This document shows, in pieces, positions 46,978-53,980 of a DNA stretch of 53,980 nt (its first letter is position 1; each line of letters begins with the position of its first letter). The stretch comes from Flavobacterium sp. (lineage in GTDB: Bacteria; Bacteroidota; Bacteroidia; Flavobacteriales; Flavobacteriaceae). Position numbers and translations under genes: made by a program. The stretch is from NCBI RefSeq assembly GCF_027533505.1, contig NZ_JAPZUB010000007.1:1-53980 (forward strand), written 5' to 3'. The notes beneath the pieces were generated by a model. The model did no database searches. It was given only the letters and a program-made list of their open reading frames with translations, and had not been told where the DNA came from.

Positions 46978-46985
46978 ATTTTCAA

Positions 46986-47558
46986 TTATTGTCCGATGAC
47001 CACTTTGGGAAAACGGATAATTTTATCGCCTAATTTATACCCTTTTTCAATCACATCTACGATTTTCCCCTTCAAATCCTCTGTGGGCGCAGGAATTTGA
47101 GTTATCGCTTCTGCAAAATCCGCATCAAAAGCATCTCCTGTTTGAAGGGAAACTTGTTCAAGACCTTTTGCAACTAACGTTGCTTTAAATTTTTCATGAA
47201 TCAACTCTACGCCTTTAACCAGGGCTTCATCTGCTGATTTTTGAATTTGCTCCATTGCGCGATCAAAATCATCTAAAACGGGTAACATGGCCATCAAAAC
47301 TTCTTGATTGGCTGTTTTGAACAACTCTAAGCGCTCTTTGGTGGTGCGTTTTTTATAATTCTCAAATTCTGCAAACAAACGTAAAAATTTATCTTTTTCT
47401 TGGGCCAATTGCAACGCTAATTGTTGTTCTGCTGACAATTCTTCTGTTGGCGCACAACCGTCTGTTTCCGACATTTCAGGAGCTAACTCAGGGGCTTCAT
47501 GCTCGTTTGTCTCAGTATTCATGGTATTTTTTCCTTTAAATGGGTTGTTGATTTTCAT
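46986..47558 (-). CDS. grpE: nucleotide exchange factor GrpE
   Basis: 190 residues. An acidic N-terminus is followed by a long coiled coil ([22 protein letters not shown], then [14 protein letters not shown]) and the beta-domain with [15 protein letters not shown] and [17 protein letters not shown]. It releases ADP from DnaK. Two starts are possible: 47558 (MKINNPFKG) and 47522 (MNTETNEHE). The promoter at 47588-47620 allows either; I keep the longer form. Confidence 0.95.
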   Translation of the reverse strand: MKINNPFKGKNTMNTETNEHEAPELAPEMSETDGCAPTEELSAEQQLALQLAQEKDKFLRLFAEFENYKKRTTKERLELFKTANQEVLMAMLPVLDDFDRAMEQIQKSADEALVKGVELIHEKFKATLVAKGLEQVSLQTGDAFDADFAEAITQIPAPTEDLKGKIVDVIEKGYKLGDKIIRFPKVVIGQ

Positions 47559-47587
47559 TCGAATGTATTGCTTCGCAAAATTCCGTG

Positions 47588-47620
47588 CAAAAGTACTGCC
47601 ATTTCCTTAAAAATGTCAAA
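47588..47620 (-). promoter_or_regulatory. grpE-dnaJ promoter
   Basis: Minus strand: TTTG (47620-47617), 21 bases, TACTTTTG (47595-47588); both are full matches to the vegetative consensus. No CIRCE inverted repeat is seen. The leader is about 25 bases for the longer grpE form. Confidence 0.78.
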
Positions 47621-47690
47621 TTGTCATTTATTTTTAGTGAAAAAAGAGGTTCCACCCCCTTACATTCCAGAAATGGCGATTTACCTCGTC

Positions 47691-47720
47691 TTACATTTCT
47701 ATTGCCAAACTGAAATGTAA
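47691..47720. repeat. perfect inverted repeat TTACATTTC-N12-GAAATGTAA
   Basis: Nine-base arms at 47691-47699 and 47712-47720 are perfect complements, and a near copy of the left arm (TTACATTCC) lies at 47660-47668. There is no T-run on either side. It sits about 70 bases upstream of the grpE promoter and 37 bases after the epimerase stop. It may be an operator or a weak terminator; undecided. Confidence 0.4.
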
Positions 47721-47756
47721 TTTCTACTTAAAATAAAATATACTCGGAAAAATTGG

Positions 47757-48665
47757 TTATGGCAATAAATCGTTTAGTGCCTTTTCGGCATCGGGGTAGG
47801 TGAATTTAAACCCAAGGTCCAATGCCCGTTGGGGAAGAATTTTCTTATCATTAAACAACAATTCATGCATGTCGCCTAAAACGAGTTTCATTACCCATCG
47901 CGGAACGGGAGGTAACCAAAGGGGACGTTTCAAAAGGCGCGCAATGATTTTGGTTTGCTCTTTGTTGCTTACGGCATGTGGAGCGACACCGTTAAAAACA
48001 CCTGCATGCCCCTTCTCGAGAAGCCAGGCATACAATTGCACAATATCGTGAAGGTGAATCCATGATTGCATTTGTTTACCGGATCCAAAAAAGGCCCCCA
48101 TTCCCCATCGAATAGGCTGAACAATAGGGTTCAAAGCACCGCCTTCACGAGCATATACCACGCCCGTTCGTACCTTGGTTACCGTTAAATCGAGTTTTGA
48201 AAATTGATCCACAGTAGCTTCCCAGCGTTGCACTAATGTTCCTAGAAAAGTGCTCGATTGTATGTGGGAGTGTTCTGTGTATACCGCTTGGGAATCATCG
48301 GGATAAATAGCTGTTCCCGAGGCAGATAGTATGTGTTTTACTTGGTGCTGGGGTACCTTTTTTAAACTGGCATACAATACATTGGTCGATACAACACGAC
48401 TCTCCAATAAAATCGTTTTGTATTGCGGTGTCCACCGTTTGGCAATAGTCGCACCTGCTAAATGTATAAGGGCATCAACTCCATTCCAACATTGGTCGTC
48501 AATTTTTCCTTCGGCGGGATTCCAATAAAACGTTTGCACACCTTCAGGCACATTGTTGGGTGATTTTTGTGTGGTCAGCCAATGGACATGATGCCCCTTT
48601 TGAACCAAAAGCTTGGTCAATGCATAACCAATCAAACCTGAACCTCCTGTTATTAAAATGCGCAT
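47757..48665 (-). CDS. TIGR01777 family NAD-dependent epimerase-like protein
   Basis: A 302-residue extended SDR protein. The Rossmann motif ITGGSGLIGYAL is at the N-terminus, followed by DALIHLAGATIAKRW and the region SASGTAIYPDD. The C-terminal DUF1731 segment is PLWLPPVPRWVMKLVLGDMHELLF. The family (YfcH, SulA-like of plants) has no settled reaction. It appears monocistronic and stands between the grpE promoter region and the GIN operon terminator. Confidence 0.92.
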   Translation of the reverse strand: MRILITGGSGLIGYALTKLLVQKGHHVHWLTTQKSPNNVPEGVQTFYWNPAEGKIDDQCWNGVDALIHLAGATIAKRWTPQYKTILLESRVVSTNVLYASLKKVPQHQVKHILSASGTAIYPDDSQAVYTEHSHIQSSTFLGTLVQRWEATVDQFSKLDLTVTKVRTGVVYAREGGALNPIVQPIRWGMGAFFGSGKQMQSWIHLHDIVQLYAWLLEKGHAGVFNGVAPHAVSNKEQTKIIARLLKRPLWLPPVPRWVMKLVLGDMHELLFNDKKILPQRALDLGFKFTYPDAEKALNDLLP

Positions 48666-48751
48666 ACCCTCTTTTTGGGGTCAAAATTATCCAAATAATA
48701 ACAAAACTAGTGATCCCCTATAAAAGGTTTAACGTCTGTTTAGGAATGTAA

Positions 48752-48778
48752 TAAAAAAATCCCCGCCGAAGCCGGGAT
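48752..48778 (-). terminator. terminator of the padR-pspC-GIN operon
   Basis: Minus strand: a GC-rich stem around a GCTTCGG-type loop (ATCCCG with CGGGGAT, one bulge) is followed by seven T. It lies about 20 bases after the GIN-lipoprotein stop. Confidence 0.8.
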
Positions 48779-48798
48779 CTTTCTCGCAAAAAAACAAA

Positions 48799-49533
48799 TT
48801 AGTCAATTTTTTGAATACTGCCTCCCGAAGATTCATTCTTATCAACGGTTTTGGCAATTCCCGTGTATTTTATACTGGACCCACTGGATGCACTTGCGTC
48901 AAGCGTAACTCTTGCATTTACAGAAGATTCACTTCCACTGCTCGCATCAGCATTAACGTCATTAGCCAACAATCCTTTAGCATTCAGTGTGCTTCCACTG
49001 GACGAACTCGTTTTCAACTTTAGTGCAATTCCTTTAATGTCCATTGAACTACCACTTGAGGTTTCGGCAGTGATTGTATCGTATTCAACTTTACCTTCCA
49101 AATGAGCTCCACTACTAGAATCCATAATCAAAGAGGTTCCCACAAACGTTCCTGTCAGCAATACATTGGCTCCGCTACTCGAGGTTACTTTTTTTAGTTC
49201 TGGCATGTGGATGTATACCTTAAGTTCTTTGGCTCCCGAAATACTTTTGTCGATATACACTTTTAGCGTCTCGCCTTCCAAATCGGTTTTTATAAACTCC
49301 AACAAATTAGAATCGGCCTCAACCTCAACTTTGGTGGTGCTGTCTTGTTTCATTTCGACTTCAATGCCGGCTGAAGCTTGAACTGCTGTAAACTTTCCAG
49401 AAATATTTCGTACTTCGGTGGTCACATTTCCATTTCCATCCACGCCATTCAACATGGGATTACACGACGTGAGCAATAATGCTGCAATAATTGCTACTAA
49501 AAACTTGGTACAATAAACTACGACTCGTATCAT
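48799..49533 (-). CDS. head GIN domain lipoprotein with SSG repeats
   Basis: A 244-residue lipoprotein (lipobox Cys24 in LLTSC). It contains a GIN (DUF2807) domain from about residue 38, beginning VRNISGKFTAVQASAGIEVE. From about 110 on, a motif with SSG recurs roughly every 20 residues (VTSSSGANV, MDSSSGAHL, ETSSGSSM, and so on), as expected of a right-handed beta-helix. It is the last gene of the DUF4870-padR-pspC-GIN unit, two bases after pspC. Role unknown; probably a membrane-anchored envelope protein. Confidence 0.88.
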   Translation of the reverse strand: MIRVVVYCTKFLVAIIAALLLTSCNPMLNGVDGNGNVTTEVRNISGKFTAVQASAGIEVEMKQDSTTKVEVEADSNLLEFIKTDLEGETLKVYIDKSISGAKELKVYIHMPELKKVTSSSGANVLLTGTFVGTSLIMDSSSGAHLEGKVEYDTITAETSSGSSMDIKGIALKLKTSSSSGSTLNAKGLLANDVNADASSGSESSVNARVTLDASASSGSSIKYTGIAKTVDKNESSGGSIQKID

Positions 49534-49535
49534 AC

Positions 49536-51281
49536 TTAATTTGATTTTTTGATGACAACGCCATCTTTGTTAATAATAAGGCTTCCTTTTTCTCCAGTTT
49601 TTTCTTCACGAATAATTTCGACACCATTGACTTTAACGGTTACTTTATCAACAGAATCATTCACTTTTTCAATCGTTTCGGTTTCAATAACGTCGTCGTA
49701 TTCATCTTCGTCGGGAGGACAATTGGTACATTTTACCTGATTTTCCTCCACAAGATACACATAATCCTCGGAAGAATGATGCATATTGAAATAGGAATTA
49801 TCACTGTAATCGTAATGACGAACTGAACGATCGGTTTTAAACTTTACCCCTTTGGGCAAATACAAGTAAACGGTAACTTCCTGTTGACGAAATTTGTTAT
49901 TGATCGCCGTAGTCCAGTAATTATTTAACAACAGTTGTTTGCCTTCAATTTTGAACCCGTATTCTATTTTTTGAGCTCTTGCATTAGCTTCTCCAACTGT
50001 TTTACCAACGGCTACTTTTTCAATTCGCACATAAGGAGTTGCGGCATCAGTGGGCAATACTTCAAAACTAATTTGATTGGAATAAATCACTTCTTTTTGT
50101 TGCTCGTTGGTCGTTAAACGATAATCGTGTGAAGGATTCATGTCTTTGGCATAAAAATCATTGTTCACAAATCGTATTTGTAGTGTATCTTGAGGTTGCA
50201 ACATTATTTGCTCTTTTACAATGTCCTTGCCGTCAAAGGCCGCTTGCGTTACTTCATTGATGATAATGGTAATCAACGCGCCTAAAGAAACAATCCACAC
50301 GGCTAGCAAGGTATATTTTACCACATTACCTAAAGAACGAACATGATTCATCAGTAGCTTGAGTCCCAATAACATTAAAAAAAACAGCGGAATCCCAAAG
50401 CAAAACATAAATAAGAGTCCTTGAATCCAGTACGGCGTTTCCAATCCGATTGGGGTAACCACCCTATTTATTGCGGCATTTTGAGGCAATTGTGAGGTAA
50501 AAATCAAAATGACAGCACCTATTAATACCCCCAACAGGGACAAAGAGGCAAAAATCAATACAAAGGCTCCAATAATTTTGGCAAAAACACCAAATACGGT
50601 TGTAATAAAGCCACTTAAACGATTGCCGAAAGATTCAGCTCCATATTTGACTTTTTCTCCTATTTCGTTGTAATCTGCATTTTGAATTCGTTGAGAAACT
50701 TGCTCAAATTCTTCACGCACTTTTTTCTCTATATTAGAAATGGTTACGGGTTCTCCCGTCATTTCCAACTTTTCAGCAGTAGTAATGGCTTTAGGCATGG
50801 CAATCCATAGGATTAAATAGGCTAAAAACCCCGTTCCTGTTCCAAATCCCAGGATTAAAAAGGCCAGTTTAAACCAAAACGAATCTACTCCAAAATAATG
50901 TCCCAAACCCGTACAAACCCCTCCAATTACACCACGTTCTTCATCGCGGTATAATTTGCGACGACGTGGAGGCAAGGCGTATTTAAAATCAGTTTCTTTT
51001 CGGGGTTCCCCTTCATTATCCAAACGATAATCTTCGGGTTGCCCCATAACATTGACAACTTCATCTACATCGTGACTATTGATTACATGTTTGTCTGAAA
51101 GTTGGCGCTCGGCAAAGAGTTCAGCTACGCGCATTTCGATATCTTTCATGATTTCATCTTTTCCGGTAGCGTCTGTGAGCGAATTTTTTATTGCATCAAA
51201 GTAGCGGGAAAGTTTTTGATAAGCGTCTTCATCAATGTGGAAAAATAAACCACCTATATTGATATTTACGGTCTTGTTCAT
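49536..51281 (-). CDS. PspC-domain membrane protein
   Basis: 581 residues. A soluble N-terminus (1-85, INIGGLFFHIDEDAYQKL) is followed by a PspC domain at about 107-160 (DEERGVIGGVCTGLGHYFGVD). Further membrane helices lie at about 225-260 and 285-345, then a C-terminal beta-rich domain (about 370-581) with a cysteine pair in VKCTNCPPDE. It is likely an inner-membrane stress or envelope sensor related to phage-shock PspC. It starts two bases after padR, so the PadR repressor probably controls it. Confidence 0.9.
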   Translation of the reverse strand: MNKTVNINIGGLFFHIDEDAYQKLSRYFDAIKNSLTDATGKDEIMKDIEMRVAELFAERQLSDKHVINSHDVDEVVNVMGQPEDYRLDNEGEPRKETDFKYALPPRRRKLYRDEERGVIGGVCTGLGHYFGVDSFWFKLAFLILGFGTGTGFLAYLILWIAMPKAITTAEKLEMTGEPVTISNIEKKVREEFEQVSQRIQNADYNEIGEKVKYGAESFGNRLSGFITTVFGVFAKIIGAFVLIFASLSLLGVLIGAVILIFTSQLPQNAAINRVVTPIGLETPYWIQGLLFMFCFGIPLFFLMLLGLKLLMNHVRSLGNVVKYTLLAVWIVSLGALITIIINEVTQAAFDGKDIVKEQIMLQPQDTLQIRFVNNDFYAKDMNPSHDYRLTTNEQQKEVIYSNQISFEVLPTDAATPYVRIEKVAVGKTVGEANARAQKIEYGFKIEGKQLLLNNYWTTAINNKFRQQEVTVYLYLPKGVKFKTDRSVRHYDYSDNSYFNMHHSSEDYVYLVEENQVKCTNCPPDEDEYDDVIETETIEKVNDSVDKVTVKVNGVEIIREEKTGEKGSLIINKDGVVIKKSN

Positions 51282-51283
51282 GA

Positions 51284-51616
51284 TTATTGGTTTTGTTTAG
51301 TGATAATGGTTACAGCATCGGAGAGTTCAGTCCACGTGCCATTTAATTCGTTTAAAAATGTTTTTCCCAATTCGGTCAACTCGTAATATTTACGCGGTGG
51401 TCCCGATGTCGATTCTTCCCAACGATAATTGAGCAAGCCATCATTTTTTAAGCGGGTCAGCAACGGATAGACAGTGCCCTCGACTACGAGTAACCGCGCT
51501 GCCTTGAGCGTATCCAAAATTTCGGAAGTATAAGCCTCTTTGTCTTTTAGCACCGACAAGATGCAGAACTCCAAAACGCCTTTTCGCATTTGTGCTTTTG
51601 TGTTTTCGATGTTCAT
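51284..51616 (-). CDS. PadR family transcriptional regulator
   Basis: A 110-residue winged-helix repressor. The core is RKGVLEFCILSVLKDKEAYTSEIL, then EGTVYPLLTRLKNDGLL and PPRKYYELTELG, the standard PadR recognition helix and wing. The start MNIENTKAQMRKG at 51616 fits the family; a longer frame to 51727 has no homologous residues and would overlap the DUF4870 gene. It is the likely autoregulator of the operon. Confidence 0.93.
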   Translation of the reverse strand: MNIENTKAQMRKGVLEFCILSVLKDKEAYTSEILDTLKAARLLVVEGTVYPLLTRLKNDGLLNYRWEESTSGPPRKYYELTELGKTFLNELNGTWTELSDAVTIITKQNQ

Positions 51617-51674
51617 AAAATTACTTTTTTTTAATCCACGAGGATGTTTGTTTTTTGATTGATGATTGATGATT

Positions 51675-52193
51675 TTATTCGGAGTTGGAAACCGCAGGTT
51701 CAGAAACATTGTCATTGGATTGAACACTGACGTTTTGAACGCGTTGTTTCAAAAACGGAATGGATAATGGATAATGATAAATTCTTCCACGAGTAGCTTC
51801 TAGCGCTCCATAAACGACGAGAACAAATTCTGTGATTTTTAACAATATGAATAATACAAATGCGGTAATCCCAACGATTAGTCCAGTCGAGAATTGTACC
51901 TCTTCGAGATTGCGAATCGAAAATGATTGGTCATCCCATTGAAATGCGATCATTCCTTGGGTAAAAGCACTTACAGTGAGTATTAGCCCTAAGCCAACTA
52001 AAACTAGGGTATACACTAAAACACTCAGTTGAAAATTCAATACGCTACGTCCTTGCGCTTCCAATACAGAGGATGTTTCTTTTTTGGCCGACCATATAAA
52101 AGCAGGTATAATAAAATTTCCAAAGGGAAATAGATATTGCCCTAGCGCACCAAGATGCAAGAGCGCTCCTATATTTCGTTCATTAGCATTCAT
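51675..52193 (-). CDS. DUF4870 family membrane protein
   Basis: 172 residues with about four hydrophobic segments. NIGALLHLGALGQYLFPFGNFIIPAFIWSAKK is the DUF4870 opening. It is followed by VLEAQGRSVLNFQLSVLVYTLVLVGLG. Unlike most family members (about 110-130 residues), it has an insert of about 30 residues after helix 2. It begins the operon that continues 58 bases later with padR. Function unknown. Confidence 0.88.
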   Translation of the reverse strand: MNANERNIGALLHLGALGQYLFPFGNFIIPAFIWSAKKETSSVLEAQGRSVLNFQLSVLVYTLVLVGLGLILTVSAFTQGMIAFQWDDQSFSIRNLEEVQFSTGLIVGITAFVLFILLKITEFVLVVYGALEATRGRIYHYPLSIPFLKQRVQNVSVQSNDNVSEPAVSNSE

Positions 52194-52254
52194 ACCATTT
52201 GATTTTGATGATTGAAACTTAATAATACTTTTTATAAACTATTATTTTCTTAAA

Positions 52255-52262
52255 CAAAGATA
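52255..52262 (-). promoter_or_regulatory. -7 promoter element of the DUF4870-padR operon
   Basis: TATCTTTG on the minus strand is a full match to TAnnTTTG, about 60 bases upstream of the ATG at 52193. A TTTG lies 26 bases further upstream, slightly too far for the usual -33 spacing. Confidence 0.5.
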
Positions 52263-52378
52263 CAACCAAAAACAGGTATTATGCATTACAAAGTACTAAG
52301 ATTTAACAATATATTAACATTTTGAGTTTCACCATATATATAAAAGGTATGTGTATATTTACCGAAAATAAAGGCTTT

Positions 52379-52840
52379 ATGCAACTTTCACCTCGTAAAT
52401 TAAACGTGTTTTTAGCATGGCGGTTACCGGCAGCATTTTGGTGCGGTGTTCGGGTTAAAACCATTTCTGAAACCGCTTGTGTAGCCACTGTCACCCACCG
52501 CTGGATCAATCAAAATCCGTTTCAATCTATGTATTTTGCCGTCCAAGCGATGGCGGCCGAGTTGACTACAGGAGCCTTGGTAATGGCTGAGATTCAACGC
52601 AAAAAGAAGCCAATATCAATGTTAGTCCTCAACAATAAAGCAACCTACACTAAAAAAGCTACCGGCAAAATTACATTTACCTGTCAACAAGGTGCCGCTA
52701 TCGCAGCTATACTCAATGAAGTAGTCAATTCGGGAGGAGGACAAACGATTTGGTTGCAATCCATTGGGGTAGATGAATTGGGGGAGGTTGTTTCTGTTAT
52801 GGATTTTGAATGGACCTTAAAATTAAAATCGAAATCATGA
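52379..52840 (+). CDS. DUF4442 hotdog-fold thioesterase-like protein
   Basis: A 153-residue protein of the DUF4442/PaaI-like hotdog group. MQLSPRKLNVFLAWRLPAAFW is followed by NPFQSMYFAVQAMAAELTTGAL, the central helix of the fold. The segment KATGKITFTCQQG follows. It may hydrolyse an acyl-CoA or be a binding protein. The in-frame start at 52322 would add 19 residues before the family-like MQLSPR; I choose 52379. Confidence 0.83.
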   Translation: MQLSPRKLNVFLAWRLPAAFWCGVRVKTISETACVATVTHRWINQNPFQSMYFAVQAMAAELTTGALVMAEIQRKKKPISMLVLNNKATYTKKATGKITFTCQQGAAIAAILNEVVNSGGGQTIWLQSIGVDELGEVVSVMDFEWTLKLKSKS

Positions 52841-52847
52841 GAATTGT

Positions 52848-52855
52848 TACCTTTG
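52848..52855 (+). promoter_or_regulatory. -7 promoter element of the second GIN gene
   Basis: TACCTTTG, a full match to the consensus, ends 14 bases before the ATG at 52870. No -33 element is clear. It implies the gene can be transcribed apart from DUF4442. Confidence 0.45.
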
Positions 52856-52869
52856 AAAAAAAATAATTC

Positions 52870-53703
52870 ATGAATCGCATTTATTTGATCATTACCCTTG
52901 TATTTACGTTGGGGGTACAAGCCCAAAAAAAAGAAAAAGTAAAAGGGTCCAAAATTGTTACCGTAGAACAAAAAAAGATTGAAGCCTTCAATGCTTTGGA
53001 AATTTCCGACAATCTTGAAGTTTTTTTGATAAAAGGTAATGAATGTGGACTTGAAATTGAAGCCGACGACAATTTGCATGATGCCATTGGTATTAGTGTG
53101 GTGGGACGTCAATTGCGCTTAGCTACCTTAAAAAGTGCTTTTGGCTACAAGAAGTTAAGCATTCGTGTAACGTATACCGATGATTTTATCGCGGTAACTA
53201 CCAAAGATGAAGCTAAAATTAATGCCCTTGCGGAAATGAAGTTGGAAACCATTACGTTCACTAGTTTTGATGATTCTAAAGTTTTTGTTAATGCACAATG
53301 CAAAAAGTTTGAGCTCATTGCCAACGACCATTCGAAATCGGAACTCAATGTAAAAAGTGATGAATGTCGTATCAACTTGAGTAAAAGTGCCCAATGCAAA
53401 GCTTTAATTACTGGGCATGACTTAACCTTTGATGCCTATCAAAAAGCCACCGCCGAAGTGGAAGGTGATGTTGAAAACATTACGCTTCGTTTGGACAATA
53501 ACAGTGGATTTACAGGAAAAAATTTGGATTGTAAGTCTGGTAAAATAACAACAGAATCGTATTCCCGTGCTAGTATTAAAGTAGATAAGCAACTTACGCT
53601 TTCCATGGCAGGAAAATCACAGTTGGATTTGTACGGAGAACCCAAAATTGAGTTATCGACATTTACAGACAGTGCTGTGTTATCGAAAAAACCCCTGAAA
53701 TAA
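52870..53703 (+). CDS. GIN domain (DUF2807) exported protein
   Basis: 277 residues with a signal peptide (cleavage near VQAQ, residue 19). The GIN domain runs from about residue 38 (KKIEAFNALEISDNLEVFLIKGNE) to the C-terminus. Repeats of about 20 residues centred on Ser or Ala (DDSKVFV, DHSKSELNV, KSAQCKALI, KATAEVEG, SYSRASIKV) suggest a beta-helix. It is distantly related to the 48799-49533 protein but lacks the SSG runs and the lipobox. Role unknown. Confidence 0.87.
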   Translation: MNRIYLIITLVFTLGVQAQKKEKVKGSKIVTVEQKKIEAFNALEISDNLEVFLIKGNECGLEIEADDNLHDAIGISVVGRQLRLATLKSAFGYKKLSIRVTYTDDFIAVTTKDEAKINALAEMKLETITFTSFDDSKVFVNAQCKKFELIANDHSKSELNVKSDECRINLSKSAQCKALITGHDLTFDAYQKATAEVEGDVENITLRLDNNSGFTGKNLDCKSGKITTESYSRASIKVDKQLTLSMAGKSQLDLYGEPKIELSTFTDSAVLSKKPLK

Positions 53704-53738
53704 TTGGTAAACAAGCGATACAATGCAAAAAATAATAC

Positions 53739-53746
53739 TATATTTG
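53739..53746 (+). promoter_or_regulatory. -7 promoter element of tRNA-Pro
   Basis: TATATTTG, a full consensus match, ends 17 bases before the tRNA 5' end. A TTG at the proper upstream distance is not present. Confidence 0.5.
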
Positions 53747-53763
53747 CCCACGCAAAAAAAATT

Positions 53764-53841
53764 CGGGGTGTAGCGTAGCCCGGTTATCGCGCCTGCTTTG
53801 GGAGCAGGAGGCCGCAGGTTCGAATCCTGCCACCCCGACCA
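53764..53841 (+). tRNA. tRNA-Pro (anticodon UGG)
   Basis: The 78-base gene folds as a cloverleaf. The acceptor stem is CGGGGTG with CACCCCG, the anticodon stem is CCTGC with GCAGG around the loop TTTGGGA (anticodon TGG at 53799-53801), and the T arm is GCAGG-TTCGAAT-CCTGC. CCA is encoded at 53839-53841. The IS copy begins five bases after the CCA. Confidence 0.97.
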
Positions 53842-53850
53842 AAAAAGAAG

Positions 53851-53885
53851 CCGTCTCAATACTAAAATTTTGAGACGGTTTTTTT
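53851..53885 (+). terminator. terminator after tRNA-Pro, within the IS end
   Basis: CCGTCTCAA and TTGAGACGG form a nine-base stem followed on the plus strand by seven T. It ends the tRNA-Pro transcript ten bases after its CCA, and blocks readthrough into the transposase in the antisense direction. Confidence 0.8.
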
Positions 53886-53941
53886 ATTTGATTAAACTTT
53901 CATCAAAAGTTTACTATTTTAAAATGAGTTTAAAATTGCCT

Positions 53942-53980
53942 TTAAGCTGCAATTTTCTTTCTTAAGTTGTGTGCTAAAGC
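53942..53980 (-). CDS. transposase, C-terminal tail only (partial)
   Basis: Minus strand, entering from the window edge: ALAHNLRKKIAA then TAA at 53944-53942. It is the same tail as the left copy. The remainder of the gene is outside the window. Confidence 0.58.
   Translation of the reverse strand, partial: ALAHNLRKKIAA

Larger units (their letters stand above)
53847..53980 (-). mobile_element. 3' end of an insertion sequence, right copy (inverted)
   Basis: Exact reverse complement of 7-140: terminator hairpin, AT-rich stretch and transposase tail, pointing left. The window stops inside the element. With the left copy it forms a 134-base terminal inverted repeat about 53.7 kb apart. Confidence 0.72.

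Noticed and set aside
51620..51675. Short tandem repeat (ATTGATG units) between DUF4870 and padR as an operator or CRISPR-like repeat
   Set aside because: Only two or three units of seven bases are present, with no symmetry and no spacers.
52684..53112. A 142-codon minus-strand frame across DUF4442 and the second GIN gene
   Set aside because: It is antisense to two well-supported genes, spans their intergenic promoter, and its Phe/Asn-rich translation looks like a shadow.

Overview
The window reads as ordinary chromosomal DNA of a Flavobacteriaceae-like member of the Bacteroidota. The evidence is secreted proteins with type IX secretion (T9SS) C-terminal sorting domains, Bacteroidota-restricted families (DUF4835/PorD-like, DUF4836, DUF6495, DUF6913, GIN-domain proteins), TTG-N19-21-TAnnTTTG promoters, a lack of obvious Shine-Dalgarno sites, and a base composition of roughly 40% G+C by eye. 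No phage, plasmid, CRISPR or secondary-metabolite region was seen. Coding density is very high and no gene-free stretch exceeds 300 bases; the longest, 26387-26670 (284 bases), shows nothing I can name.

Ends. Bases 7-140 are the exact reverse complement of 53847-53980. Each copy holds the same transposase C-terminal tail (ending ALAHNLRKKIAA-stop) followed by a terminator hairpin. The window is therefore bounded by two inward-pointing, inverted copies of one insertion sequence, as expected of a contig broken at a repeat. The right copy starts five bases after a tRNA-Pro(UGG).

Layout. 0.2-4.2 kb: a 1341-residue modular T9SS-secreted protein. 4.3-11.9 kb: a leftward housekeeping run DUF6913-dapA-bamD-rpoZ-coaBC-porD-like-recN, then fabV with its own promoter. 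12-13.7 kb: a 5'-nucleotidase split into two exported proteins. 13.6-19.4 kb: rpsF-rpsR-rplI, DUF6495, ligA and three tandem YhhN-like membrane proteins. 19.6-26.4 kb: a LytTR response regulator converging on a glcD-like/nadC/yihY/DUF2147/priA operon. 26.7-31.3 kb: meaB, then a small acidic protein, a DUF4836 lipoprotein and an ABC ATPase/FtsX-like permease. 31.4-34 kb: a MATE exporter and a small secreted protein. 34-37.5 kb: ECF sigma factor, membrane anti-sigma-like protein and a von Willebrand A protein. 37.6-42.2 kb: ABC-F, MFS transporter, Fic protein and a solitary DEAD-like domain. 42.2-47.6 kb: a sigma-54 activator without a DNA-binding domain, a NatAB-like ABC exporter, and grpE-dnaJ. 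47.7-53.7 kb: a TIGR01777 epimerase, the DUF4870-padR-pspC-GIN operon, a DUF4442 protein and a second GIN protein, then tRNA-Pro.

Most of this is conserved core genome. The parts most worth a second look are: the sigma/anti-sigma/VWA locus, in which two proteins carry pieces resembling SusC-type receptors; the three YhhN-like paralogues, two of which have lost the Gly-Asp motif; the DUF4836-ABC-FtsX operon; the sigma-54 activator lacking its helix-turn-helix; DnaJ with half of its zinc centre missing; CoaBC with two active-site substitutions; the split nucleotidase; and the IS-bounded ends. I found no clear new defence or biosynthetic system.
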